From: Croceitalea sp.
GTDB taxonomy: Bacteria; Bacteroidota; Bacteroidia; Flavobacteriales; Flavobacteriaceae
DNA length: 33,058 nt
Assembly (NCBI GenBank): GCA_013001145.1
Contig: JABDND010000131.1
Coordinates: 1 to 33,058, forward strand
Direction of reading: 5' to 3'
A program made the translations under genes and the position numbers. Under the pieces are notes generated by a model. The model was not told the origin of the DNA. It ran no database searches and saw only the letters and a list, made by a program, of their open reading frames with translations. This document shows positions 8,964 to 17,913 of the stretch, piece by piece (the first letter of the stretch is position 1; every line of letters begins with the position of its first letter).

Positions 8964-9899
8964 CTATTTGTCCTTCATTTTATTGAGTATTGAGGGAATA
9001 CTGCGTATACTCGCCATTTCTCTCATTTTTAAAGGTGCCTCATCGGCAGGACTCCCAAAATATGTTTTACCTGATTCCAATGATTTGCCCACTCCAGATT
9101 GCGCGTAAACCACGGCGCCTTTACCTATGGTAATGCCACTAATGACACCCACTTGGCCCCAAAGAGTCACTTCATCTTCAACAATTACACAGCCCGCTAT
9201 ACCTGTATGTGAGGCAATCAAACACTTTTTACCAATAACGGTATCATGACCTATTTGTATTTGATTATCCAATTTGGTGCCTTCTTTAATTGTGGTATCA
9301 CCGGTGACTCCACGGTCAATTGTGCAGCTCGCTCCTATGTCTACATTGTTCTCGATAATCACCCTGCCACCAGATATTAATCTGTCAAACCCTTCAGGTC
9401 TTTTTTTATAATAGAAAGCATCGGCCCCTAAAATGGTACCGGCATGAATGGTGACATTGTCGCCGATAATTGTATTGTCATAGATGGATACGTTGGAATG
9501 AATGAGGCAATTCTTACCTATTTTAACATTGTTTCCAACAAATGTATTGGGCTGTATATGTGTTCCTTGCCCTACTTTAGCTGAACTTGAAATTGAAGTA
9601 TTGGCGTTTTGAAATGGATTGAAATGAAGCGTTAGTTTATTAAAATCACGAAAAGGGTCATCGCTGATCAACAAAGCCTTGCCTTTTGGGCACTCAACGT
9701 TTTTGTTGATCAATACTACAGAGGCCTTTGATTTCAATGCTTTGTCATAATACTTTGGATGGTCAACAAAAACGATGTCGCCTTTTTCGACTACATGAAT
9801 TTCATTCATTCCAAGCACTTCAAAATCATCAGCTCCAACAAATTGTGCTCCAATAATTTGGGCGATATTCTTTAGGTGATATGGTTTATGAAATTTCAT
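8964..9899 (-). CDS. LpxD-like UDP-3-O-acylglucosamine N-acyltransferase paralog (left-handed beta-helix acyltransferase)
   Basis: Hexapeptide repeats; [43 protein letters not shown] resembling LpxD, including the active-site-like His. Confidence 0.85.
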   Translation of the reverse strand: MKFHKPYHLKNIAQIIGAQFVGADDFEVLGMNEIHVVEKGDIVFVDHPKYYDKALKSKASVVLINKNVECPKGKALLISDDPFRDFNKLTLHFNPFQNANTSISSSAKVGQGTHIQPNTFVGNNVKIGKNCLIHSNVSIYDNTIIGDNVTIHAGTILGADAFYYKKRPEGFDRLISGGRVIIENNVDIGASCTIDRGVTGDTTIKEGTKLDNQIQIGHDTVIGKKCLIASHTGIAGCVIVEDEVTLWGQVGVISGITIGKGAVVYAQSGVGKSLESGKTYFGSPADEAPLKMREMASIRSIPSILNKMKDK

Positions 9900-9907
9900 T
9901 GGCCAAT

Positions 9908-10474
9908 CTATTCTTTGGCCCGCTCCATATAAGCGCCTTTTTCGGTGTCAATCTTAATCTTGTCGCCTTCATTGATAAACAGGGGAACATTGATTCTAGC
10001 CCCCGTCTCAACGGTTGCAGGCTTTGTCGCATTGGTGGCCGTATTGCCTTTTACGCCGGGCTCCGTATGTGAAACTTCCAAAACTACGCTCGCTGGCATA
10101 TCTACTGATAATGGCATACTGTCTTCTGTATTGAAAAGAATGGTAACAACTTCACCCTCTTTTAATAAATCGGGGGCATCTAAAGTTTCCTTTTGTAATG
10201 TAATCTGATTGTAATCGTCTGTGTTCATGAAGTGAAAAGTGTCTCCTTCCGCATATAAAAACTGATATGACCTTGTTTCCACACGAACATCTTCAATCTT
10301 ATGTCCGGAAGAGAAGGTGTTATCAATAACCTTACCCGTAGTCACACTTTTTAATTTGGTTCTTACGAACGCGGGTCCTTTGCCAGGCTTGACATGTAAG
10401 AATTCAATAATTTTAAAAATGTCGTTGTTGTACTTGATGCACAAACCCTTTCTGATATCTGATGTACTTGCCAT
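9908..10474 (-). CDS. efp: Translation elongation factor P
   Basis: 188 aa; MASTSDIRKGLCIKYNNDIFKIIEFLHVKPGKGPAFVRTKLKSVTTGKVIDNTF ... TEPGVKGNTATNATKPATVETGARINVPLFINEGDKIKIDTEKGAYMERAKE. Confidence 0.97.
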   Translation of the reverse strand: MASTSDIRKGLCIKYNNDIFKIIEFLHVKPGKGPAFVRTKLKSVTTGKVIDNTFSSGHKIEDVRVETRSYQFLYAEGDTFHFMNTDDYNQITLQKETLDAPDLLKEGEVVTILFNTEDSMPLSVDMPASVVLEVSHTEPGVKGNTATNATKPATVETGARINVPLFINEGDKIKIDTEKGAYMERAKE

Positions 10475-10478
10475 AAGT

Positions 10479-11264
10479 TTAATTGCTGCTAAAATAACCT
10501 TTCATTATACCGCGCTGTGAATCTCTAATAAACTGGAGAATCTCATCACGTTCCGGTGTTGCTTCCATTTCAGCTTCTATGATTGAAGCTGCCTGCGAAT
10601 TATTGTAATTTTTTTGATAAAGAATTCTATATATATTCTGTATTTCCCTGATCTTATCTGATTCAAATCCACGACGTCTTAACCCAATGGAGTTGATTCC
10701 CACATAGGACAAAGGTTCCCGAGCCGCCTTAACAAATGGGGGCACATCTTTACGGACCAAAGAGCCACCGGTAACAAAAGCGTGATTGCCAATAGATACA
10801 AATTGATGCACCGCGACCATACCTGCCAATACCACATTTTGACCTATGGTTACATGACCGGCCAAAGTAGAATCATTACTAAAAATACAGCCATCACCAA
10901 CGAAACAATCATGGGCCACATGGCAATATGCCATTATTAAACAATTGTTGCCTATAACGGTTTTCATACGGTCTGCAGTACCCTTGTTGATGGTAGCACA
11001 TTCACGGATGGTTGTATTGTCCCCTATTTGCACAATGGTTTCTTCACCTTGGTATTTTAAATCTTGGGGAGGAGCCGAAATGACGGCACCGGGAAAAATA
11101 TTACAATTCTTACCTATACGGGCGCCTTCCATAATGGTTACGTTCGATCCTATCCAAGTACCTTCACCAATAATTACGTTATTGTGAATGGTGGTAAAGG
11201 GTTCAATGACCACATTCTTGGCGATTTTTGCACCTGGATGCACATAAGCTAAAGGCTGGTTCAT
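10479..11264 (-). CDS. lpxA: UDP-N-acetylglucosamine O-acyltransferase
   Basis: VHPGAKIAKNVVIEPF, ISAPPQDLKYQGEET, TINKGTADRMKTVIGNNCLIMAYCHVAHDCFVGDGCI, NSIGLRRRGF. Confidence 0.96.
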   Translation of the reverse strand: MNQPLAYVHPGAKIAKNVVIEPFTTIHNNVIIGEGTWIGSNVTIMEGARIGKNCNIFPGAVISAPPQDLKYQGEETIVQIGDNTTIRECATINKGTADRMKTVIGNNCLIMAYCHVAHDCFVGDGCIFSNDSTLAGHVTIGQNVVLAGMVAVHQFVSIGNHAFVTGGSLVRKDVPPFVKAAREPLSYVGINSIGLRRRGFESDKIREIQNIYRILYQKNYNNSQAASIIEAEMEATPERDEILQFIRDSQRGIMKGYFSSN

Positions 11265-11268
11265 AATC

Positions 11269-12675
11269 TTACCCTTTTGATTTTACGATCTGTGCCATTA
11301 ATTCTGCCTCTGAGACCAATTTACCATTGGCATATGCGTATGCCTGCATGTGACAAATACCTCGCCTAATGGGCGTGATCAAGTCACATTTAAAAATAAG
11401 TGTATCGCCTGGCACTACTTGTTGTTTGAATTTGACATTGTCGATCTTCATAAAAAATGTCAAGTAATTCTCTGGATCTGGCACGGTGCTCAAAACCAAA
11501 ATTCCACCGGTCTGGGCCATGGCCTCTACCTGTAAAACACCGGGCATTACCGGTGCCCCTGGAAAATGCCCAACAAAAAAGGGTTCATTCATGGTTACGT
11601 TCTTGACGCCCACTACGTGGGTATCGGACAACTCCAATATCTTATCGACCAATAAAAATGGAGGCCTGTGCGGAAGCATGTTCATGATTTGGGTGACATC
11701 CATTAAAGGAGTTTGGTTCAAATCATAACTGGGCACTTTGTTGCGCTTCTCAATCTTTATGATTTTTGATAGCTTTTTAGCAAATTGGGTGTTAACATAA
11801 TGCCCAGGTTTATTGGCAATTACTTTGCCCCTAATACGTGTTCCTGTCAAAGCCAAATCGCCGATAACATCCAATAATTTATGCCGTGCCGCCTCATTGG
11901 GCTGGTGTAAGGTTAAATTATCCAATATCCCATTGGGCTTAACCGAGAGTTTCTTTTTATCAAATGCTTTTTCAAGCTTTTTCATAGTTGATTCAGAAAT
12001 CTCCTTGTCTACATAAACAATGGCATTGTTTAGGTCGCCACCTTTTATCAATCCATTTTCCAATAGCATTTCCAATTCATGCAAAAAACTAAAAGTTCTT
12101 GCGTTCGCAATTTCATCTTTGAAATCGCAAATTTGTTCAAGGGTGGCATTTTGGGTGCCCAAAACCTTCGTGCCAAAATCGACCATGGTGGTGACTTGGT
12201 ATTCATCGGAAGGGATGACCGTGATTTCGCTGCCAGTAGCCTCATCTTTAAAAGAAATCACATCTTTGACTATGTACTCTTCCCTGTCTTCTTCTTGAGT
12301 TACAATTCCTGCCTTTTCCAAGGCTTCAACAAAATATTTGGAAGAGCCGTCCATAATTGGAGGTTCAGGGGAGTCCAATTCAATGAGTACGTTATCCACA
12401 TCCATGCCCACCAAGGCGGCCAAAACATGTTCAGAGGTCTGTATTTTGACACCGTTCTTTTCAAGATTGGTGCCCCGCTGTGTGTTGATGACATAATTGG
12501 CATCAGCTTCAATAATAGGTTCGCCTTCCAAGTCTACCCTTTTAAATGCAAAACCATGATTTGCAGGAGCCGGAACAAAGGTCATAGTCACATTTTCACC
12601 AGTATGCAGACCTACCCCTTTTAGGGTAACCTCTTTAGCTATAGTTTTTTGTTTATTACTGCTTTCCATTGTCAA
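11269..12675 (-). CDS. lpxC-fabZ: Bifunctional UDP-3-O-acyl-N-acetylglucosamine deacetylase / 3-hydroxyacyl-ACP dehydratase fusion
   Basis: N-terminal LpxC ([46 protein letters not shown]) fused to FabZ ([37 protein letters not shown]). Alternative start MESSNKQK at 12669. Confidence 0.95.
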   Translation of the reverse strand: MTMESSNKQKTIAKEVTLKGVGLHTGENVTMTFVPAPANHGFAFKRVDLEGEPIIEADANYVINTQRGTNLEKNGVKIQTSEHVLAALVGMDVDNVLIELDSPEPPIMDGSSKYFVEALEKAGIVTQEEDREEYIVKDVISFKDEATGSEITVIPSDEYQVTTMVDFGTKVLGTQNATLEQICDFKDEIANARTFSFLHELEMLLENGLIKGGDLNNAIVYVDKEISESTMKKLEKAFDKKKLSVKPNGILDNLTLHQPNEAARHKLLDVIGDLALTGTRIRGKVIANKPGHYVNTQFAKKLSKIIKIEKRNKVPSYDLNQTPLMDVTQIMNMLPHRPPFLLVDKILELSDTHVVGVKNVTMNEPFFVGHFPGAPVMPGVLQVEAMAQTGGILVLSTVPDPENYLTFFMKIDNVKFKQQVVPGDTLIFKCDLITPIRRGICHMQAYAYANGKLVSEAELMAQIVKSKG

Positions 12676-13687
12676 TTTTCTTATGTAAATCTGAAATATT
12701 GCTCACTATTTTGGGCAAATTTTTAAAATGAACATACGATTTGTTATAATCACCGTAGTTGAGTGCAGGTGAACCTTGTAAAACTTCGTCATCTTTTACA
12801 TTTCTTCCAATACCTGATTGTGCCTGAATTTTCACCCTATCACCAATTGTGATATGCCCAACGATACCTACCTGTCCACCAATTAAACAATGCTTGCCTA
12901 TTTTAGTTGACCCAGCTACGCCTGTTTGAGCGGCTATTGCGGTATGCTCGCCAATTTCAACATTATGGGCTATTTGTATTTGATTGTCAAGTTTGACTCC
13001 TTTGCGCAAAACTGTTGATCCCAAGGTGGCCCTATCGATGGTGGTTCCAGCTCCAATATCTACCCTATCCTCCAATATTACGTTGCCGGTTTGAGGAACT
13101 TTACTGTACTCTCCTTTTTCATTGGGGGTAAAACCAAAACCATCGGCACCTATGATTGCGCCGCTATGAATTACACAATCATTACCAATTATGGATTCTG
13201 AATAAATTTTAGCACCAGCGAAAATGATACAATTATCCCCTATTTTCACATTGTCACCAATATAAACATTGGGGTATATTTTCACATCCTTGCCAATTTT
13301 AACGTTCTCGCCCAAGTAAGAAAAAGCGCCTAAATAGAAACCCTCTCCATATTCTGTGGTTTGTGAAACAAAAGAAGGATTTTCAATGCCAACCTTATTA
13401 TTCTTCACTTGGTTGTAATATTCGAGTAATTTTGAAAAAGACTTATAGGCATCATCTACTTTGATCAGTGTGGTAGAGATTTCCTGTTCAGGAACAAAGT
13501 CTCGGTTCACTATGGTTATGGACGCTTTGGTGGAATATATATAGGATGTGTATTTCGGATTTGCCAAAAAGGTCAATGACCCTTGCTCCCCTTCTTCAAT
13601 TTTAGAAAGTTTATGAACCGCAGTCTGAGGATTTCCCTCAACTTCCCCTTCTAAAATTCCGGCAATCTGGGTAGCTGTAAATTTCAT
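12656..13687 (-). CDS. lpxD: UDP-3-O-acylglucosamine N-acyltransferase (start re-assigned from 13714 to 13687)
   Basis: [127 protein letters not shown]. Confidence 0.95.
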   Translation of the reverse strand: MKFTATQIAGILEGEVEGNPQTAVHKLSKIEEGEQGSLTFLANPKYTSYIYSTKASITIVNRDFVPEQEISTTLIKVDDAYKSFSKLLEYYNQVKNNKVGIENPSFVSQTTEYGEGFYLGAFSYLGENVKIGKDVKIYPNVYIGDNVKIGDNCIIFAGAKIYSESIIGNDCVIHSGAIIGADGFGFTPNEKGEYSKVPQTGNVILEDRVDIGAGTTIDRATLGSTVLRKGVKLDNQIQIAHNVEIGEHTAIAAQTGVAGSTKIGKHCLIGGQVGIVGHITIGDRVKIQAQSGIGRNVKDDEVLQGSPALNYGDYNKSYVHFKNLPKIVSNISDLHKKIDNGKQ

Positions 13688-13692
13688 TTGGG

Positions 13693-13700
13693 CAAAAGTA
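13693..13700 (-). promoter_or_regulatory. Candidate -7 promoter element upstream of lpxD (TACTTTTG)
   Basis: TAnnTTTG match ending 6 nt before the lpxD ATG. Confidence 0.4.
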
Positions 13701-13710
13701 AGAAAATTTG

Positions 13711-14937
13711 TCAAACGCTATCCTTTGGATAGCATGCATAATATTTTGTCACGGGCGTTGAGAGTGCCTTTAAATTAAAATGATCGGATGCCGTTGCGAC
13801 ATCGGTCAACTTACCATTTTTATGTAAAATATTGATATTTCCCTTTATTTCATCATACGCTTGGTTACTAATGACCCCCTCAAAAACAAAATAGGATGCC
13901 TCATGATCGGTAAGTTGAAAGTGTTTTTTGACCCATTCTTTTTTGCCAGCTATTTTTGTCTTTGACAGGGGTTTATTCTTTATTTTGATATGTAACAGCT
14001 CCCGGTTCAACAACATGGTTGAGAGTTTTGCCAATATGATATCGTTATTATTCTGCCAGATTTTGAGGGCCGAAATAATGTCTATATCATCCAAAAGAGC
14101 AAAGGTGTTAAGGCTTTCTAATGTAAATTCAGAATGACCATCGGCTTTTAAGAAATAGAGTAAGGTTGGACTGGCCTCAATTTCTTTACCACTTTTCATT
14201 AGTCCTTTGGCCCTATCAATGACCTTGATCAATAATTGCTCGGCAACCAAGCTGGTTTTGTGCAAGTACACCTGCCAGTACATAAATCGACGCGCCATCA
14301 AAAATTTCTCAACGGAATATAGCCCTTTTTCTTCTATGACCAGCTCGTTGTTGCTTACATTGAGCATGGTCAGCAATCTTTCAGAATTGATGTTGCCTTC
14401 ATGCACACCAGTGAAAAAACTGTCGCGCTTTAGATAATCCAAACGGTCCATATCCAACTGGCTGGACACTAACTGATTTAAGAAAAGTTTTGGGTGTTTA
14501 CCCTTATAAATATCAATGGCCATTCGCAAACTACCGCTAAATTCTTCGTCCAAGGCTTCCATAAAACGAAGCGAAATGGTCTCATGATTTAGTGAAGGCA
14601 CAATTTTAAATTCAAGGGCATGGGAAAAGGGTCCATGCCCTATATCATGCAAAAGAATGGCACAAAGCAGGGCATTTTCTTCATCGTTGGTGATTTGAAC
14701 TTGCTTGTATCTCAATATTTCAATGGCCTTTCGCATTAAATGCATACTGCCAAGAGCATGATGAAATCTGGTGTGGTGTGCCCCGGGATATACTAAGTAT
14801 GAAAGTCCCATCTGCGAGATGCGCCGCAAACGTTGAAAGTAAGGATGGGCAATAAGATTAAAAATTAGTTCATTGGGTGTTCCAATAAAACCGTAGATTG
14901 GATCGTTGAATATTTTAAGCTTGTTGGTCTGGGCCAA
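13711..14937 (-). CDS. HD-superfamily phosphohydrolase (dNTPase-like), probable TTG start at 14937
   Basis: [61 protein letters not shown] ... [18 protein letters not shown] (H...HD motif). The track start at 14982 lies upstream of a TATCTTTG promoter-like element and overlaps porX. Confidence 0.88.
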   Translation of the reverse strand: MAQTNKLKIFNDPIYGFIGTPNELIFNLIAHPYFQRLRRISQMGLSYLVYPGAHHTRFHHALGSMHLMRKAIEILRYKQVQITNDEENALLCAILLHDIGHGPFSHALEFKIVPSLNHETISLRFMEALDEEFSGSLRMAIDIYKGKHPKLFLNQLVSSQLDMDRLDYLKRDSFFTGVHEGNINSERLLTMLNVSNNELVIEEKGLYSVEKFLMARRFMYWQVYLHKTSLVAEQLLIKVIDRAKGLMKSGKEIEASPTLLYFLKADGHSEFTLESLNTFALLDDIDIISALKIWQNNNDIILAKLSTMLLNRELLHIKIKNKPLSKTKIAGKKEWVKKHFQLTDHEASYFVFEGVISNQAYDEIKGNINILHKNGKLTDVATASDHFNLKALSTPVTKYYACYPKDSV

Positions 14938-14957
14938 TGCGTTTAAATTTATTCCCG

Positions 14958-14965
14958 CAAAGATA
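14958..14965 (-). promoter_or_regulatory. Candidate -7 promoter element for the HD-domain gene (TATCTTTG)
   Basis: Exact TAnnTTTG match 20 bp upstream of the likely TTG start. Confidence 0.5.
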
Positions 14966-14973
14966 GTCACTAT

Positions 14974-16518
14974 ATGAAACAAATCTCAATACTTTGGGTG
15001 GACGATGAAATCGACCTCTTAAAACCACATATTTTATTTCTGCAAAACAAAGGGTACGATGTTACTACGGCCCAGAGTGGCCAAGATGCCCTTGAGGAAA
15101 TTGACAAATCGTCTTTTGACATTGTTTTTTTAGATGAGAACATGCCCGGTCTAACGGGTTTGGAAACTTTGGGAGAAATCAAACAAGTGGATGCTACTTT
15201 GCCTGTAGTGATGATCACCAAAAGTGAAGAGGAATATATTATGGATGAGGCCATTGGAAATAAAATCGCCGATTATTTGATCAAGCCCGTGAACCCTAAT
15301 CAAATTCTGCTTTCGCTCAAAAAAAGCTTGGACAATTCGCGTCTGGTTTCTGAAAAAACAACCGCCAGTTACCAACAAGAGTTTCGAAAGATTGCCATGG
15401 ACCTTTCTATGGTCAACACTTATGAAGAATGGGTTGACCTTTATAAAAAATTGATTTACTGGGAACTGCAACTAGAGGAAATTGAAGACTCGAGTATGTT
15501 TGAAATTTTGGAATCGCAAAAAGTGGAGGCCAACAGTCAATTCAGTAAATTCATCGAAAAGAATTATCGTGATTGGTTTGATGGCGGCGAAGGTCCTACC
15601 CTATCACATCAATTGTTTAAAAAGAAGGTGGTGCCAGAATTGGAAGATTCCAAGGTGCTTTTTGTAGTCATCGACAATCTAAGATATGACCAATGGCTCT
15701 CTTTTGAAGATACGATATCAAATTTTTACAAGAAAAAAATTGAAGAGCCTTATTTTAGTATTCTCCCTACGGCAACCCAATATGCCCGTAATGCCATTTT
15801 TTCTGGATTAACCCCATTGGACATGGAAAAAAAGTATCCGGATTGGTGGAAAAATGATACCGATGAAGGAGGTAAAAATATGTTTGAGAAAGAATTTTTG
15901 GGTTCTCAATTGAAACGCTTGGGATTGGACCTAAAGTGGGATTATCATAAAATAAGCAGCTTAAAACAAGGGAAGCACTTAAGTCAAAACTTTAGGACGC
16001 ACAAAGACAATGACCTTACTGTAATTGTCTACAATTTTGTTGATATGCTTTCCCATTCAAAGACCGAAATGGAAGTCATCAAAGAACTCGCCAGTAATGA
16101 CAAGGCATATCGTTCATTGACCCAAAGTTGGTTCAAAAATTCACCTTTGCTAGATATTATACAGCAAGCACAACAACTGGGATTCAAATTGATTTTGACC
16201 ACGGATCATGGCACCATAAATGTAAAGCAGCCCTCAAAAGTAGTTGGCGATCGCGAGACCAGTGCCAATTTACGCTATAAAACGGGTCGTAGCCTTACCT
16301 ATCAAGACAAAGAAGTATTGGCCGTTAAAGATCCCAAAGAAATTTATCTGCCTATTATCAATGTGAGCAGCTCGTTTATTTTTGCCAAAAATGATATGTT
16401 CTTTGCCTACCCCAACAACTATAACCACTATGTAAGCTATTATAGAAATACATATCAACATGGTGGTATATCATTGGAAGAAATGGTAGTTCCTTTTGTA
16501 GTTTTGGAGCCCAAATAG
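14974..16518 (+). CDS. porX: Response regulator with PglZ (alkaline phosphatase-like) domain, PorX
   Basis: 514 aa: receiver domain (ILWVDDEIDLLKPHI, VFLDENMPGL, PVVMITKSEEEYIMDEAI, YLIKPVNP) followed by PglZ-type domain (LFVVIDNLRYDQW, YSILPTATQYARNAIFSGLTP-like, LILTTDHGTINVKQPS). Confidence 0.95.
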   Translation: MKQISILWVDDEIDLLKPHILFLQNKGYDVTTAQSGQDALEEIDKSSFDIVFLDENMPGLTGLETLGEIKQVDATLPVVMITKSEEEYIMDEAIGNKIADYLIKPVNPNQILLSLKKSLDNSRLVSEKTTASYQQEFRKIAMDLSMVNTYEEWVDLYKKLIYWELQLEEIEDSSMFEILESQKVEANSQFSKFIEKNYRDWFDGGEGPTLSHQLFKKKVVPELEDSKVLFVVIDNLRYDQWLSFEDTISNFYKKKIEEPYFSILPTATQYARNAIFSGLTPLDMEKKYPDWWKNDTDEGGKNMFEKEFLGSQLKRLGLDLKWDYHKISSLKQGKHLSQNFRTHKDNDLTVIVYNFVDMLSHSKTEMEVIKELASNDKAYRSLTQSWFKNSPLLDIIQQAQQLGFKLILTTDHGTINVKQPSKVVGDRETSANLRYKTGRSLTYQDKEVLAVKDPKEIYLPIINVSSSFIFAKNDMFFAYPNNYNHYVSYYRNTYQHGGISLEEMVVPFVVLEPK

Positions 16519-16524
16519 AAAATC

Positions 16525-16941
16525 ATGATTTCAAAGCAGTTTCAATTAAAGCAGATAGATGATGTTGCCAATGAACTGCTGCAAACACAAAAGAGTAAAA
16601 CATTTTGCTTTTTTGGTCAAATGGGAGCGGGTAAAACAACTTTGATTAAGGCACTTGTAAAGAAATTGGGAAGTGCCGATGAAGTGAGCAGCCCAACCTT
16701 TGGATTGGTCAATGAATATCATTCTCCAAAAGGCGAGGTATTGGCTTACCACTTTGATTTTTATAGAATCAATGACGAAACAGAAGCCATGGACATTGGC
16801 TTTGAAGAATATTTGGCCAGCAATACCCACGTGTTTATTGAATGGCCTGAACTTATCCCCAATTTATTGCCAGATGATGTGAATCAAGTTCACATTGATA
16901 TTCAAGATGAAAATACCCGTCACATTAGGTTTAGCTCATAA
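16525..16941 (+). CDS. tsaE: tRNA threonylcarbamoyladenosine biosynthesis ATPase TsaE
   Basis: FFGQMGAGKTTLIKALVKKLGSADEVSSPTFGLVNEY ... HFDFYRI ... GFEEYLASNTHVFIEWPELI. Confidence 0.95.
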   Translation: MISKQFQLKQIDDVANELLQTQKSKTFCFFGQMGAGKTTLIKALVKKLGSADEVSSPTFGLVNEYHSPKGEVLAYHFDFYRINDETEAMDIGFEEYLASNTHVFIEWPELIPNLLPDDVNQVHIDIQDENTRHIRFSS

Positions 16942-17013
16942 ACCACTAAACTTTAACATTTTATTATCTGCTGATAATTAAGAGGTTAATACGATGAACG
17001 GTCAATAAGAGCG

Positions 17014-17045
17014 GATGAAATGCATATTTTATCGATGAAATGCAT
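17014..17045 (+). repeat. 12-bp direct repeat GATGAAATGCAT x2 (17014-17025, 17034-17045)
   Basis: Exact repeat with 20-bp periodicity, just upstream of the TACATTTG promoter-like element. Confidence 0.8.
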
Positions 17046-17065
17046 TTAATGGCGATATATTTTCC

Positions 17066-17073
17066 TACATTTG
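17066..17073 (+). promoter_or_regulatory. Candidate -7 promoter element (TACATTTG) of small peptide gene
   Basis: Exact TAnnTTTG match 38 bp upstream of the ATG at 17112. Confidence 0.6.
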
Positions 17074-17111
17074 AGTTAATGAATTTTTTATTAACCCAAA
17101 ATTTTAGTACG

Positions 17112-17246
17112 ATGAACACTAAAAGATTGATTTTTGGACTCTTGGCCGTGGTGATGTTAGCTACTACTGCAGTATCGACCATTACCCTTGATGACCAAGA
17201 CAATGGAGTTAGGAAAAGCGCGGTTAAAATTTCTCCGAAACGTTAA
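17112..17246 (+). CDS. Small secreted/membrane peptide, 44 aa (MNTKRLIFGLLAVVMLATTAVSTITLDDQDNGVRKSAVKISPKR)
   Basis: Signal-peptide-like N-terminus; flanked by a promoter-like element and a strong intrinsic terminator. The track start at 17040 precedes the promoter element, so the internal ATG is preferred. Confidence 0.75.
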   Translation: MNTKRLIFGLLAVVMLATTAVSTITLDDQDNGVRKSAVKISPKR

Positions 17247-17269
17247 CCAAAGCTTTTTTATTCATTATT

Positions 17270-17298
17270 AAAGGGCAATACTATTATTGCCCTTTTTT
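17270..17298 (+). terminator. Intrinsic terminator after small peptide gene
   Basis: GGGCAATA-CTAT-TATTGCCC followed by TTTTTT. Confidence 0.9.
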
Positions 17299-17327
17299 CG
17301 TTGTCAATACTGACAACTCGACAATCA

Positions 17328-17885
17328 ATGCAGCTGAAGAACAAGACCAACAAAAAAGCCAGGAAGAGAATCATTATCGAATCCGTTGTCGCCGTTTTGA
17401 TAATTTTGTCCCCCTTCATTTTCAAAATCCATGAATATCTACCCAATGATCCTGAAGCCACAGTACAATTTCTATGGTTTGAGATTGATAATAACGGCTT
17501 TAGGGATGTGGAGACCTACATTTGGTTCTTATTGACCAAGCTTGTACCCTTTTATTTGTTGCTCATATGGTTTTTGACCTGTAAACACTGGTGGTACCAT
17601 ACCATCTTGATTCCCTTGATGATGTATGCATTTCAACTTTTTGAATTGTATTTTTCTGAAGACGAATATATAGACACCGATAATTTGCTATGGTTATTGC
17701 CGGTATGTATTGTTATCATACCTTTTGTATATTTCATTAGATTAAAATTATATGACAAACATGTACATGGTATTGACTTGGAAGCCATGGATGCCGAACT
17801 AAAAATACTGAAAGAAAAGGAAGAGTTGCGCAAAGAACGAGCGAAGCTTGATGAGCGCAAAAAAAACCTTGCAAAAAAAATGTAA
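17328..17885 (+). CDS. Hypothetical multi-TM membrane protein with charged C-terminal coiled coil
   Basis: MQLKNKTNKKARKRIIIESVVAVLIILSPFIFKI..., several hydrophobic segments, then KEKEELRKERAKLDERKKNLAKK. ATG at 17328 preferred over the track TTG at 17301, which sits next to the terminator. Confidence 0.7.
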   Translation: MQLKNKTNKKARKRIIIESVVAVLIILSPFIFKIHEYLPNDPEATVQFLWFEIDNNGFRDVETYIWFLLTKLVPFYLLLIWFLTCKHWWYHTILIPLMMYAFQLFELYFSEDEYIDTDNLLWLLPVCIVIIPFVYFIRLKLYDKHVHGIDLEAMDAELKILKEKEELRKERAKLDERKKNLAKKM

Positions 17886-17913
17886 ATTTGAATAAGTTTC
17901 TTATTTACAAGGT

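Noticed and set aside
12079-12624. 181-aa plus-strand ORF antisense to lpxC-fabZ
   Set aside because: Fully inside a strongly supported lpxC coding region on the other strand; Cys/His/aromatic-rich composition typical of antisense translation; no recognisable motif.
16968-16982. TTATC-tgct-GATAA hairpin after tsaE
   Set aside because: 5-bp AT-rich stem with no T tract; compatible with chance.
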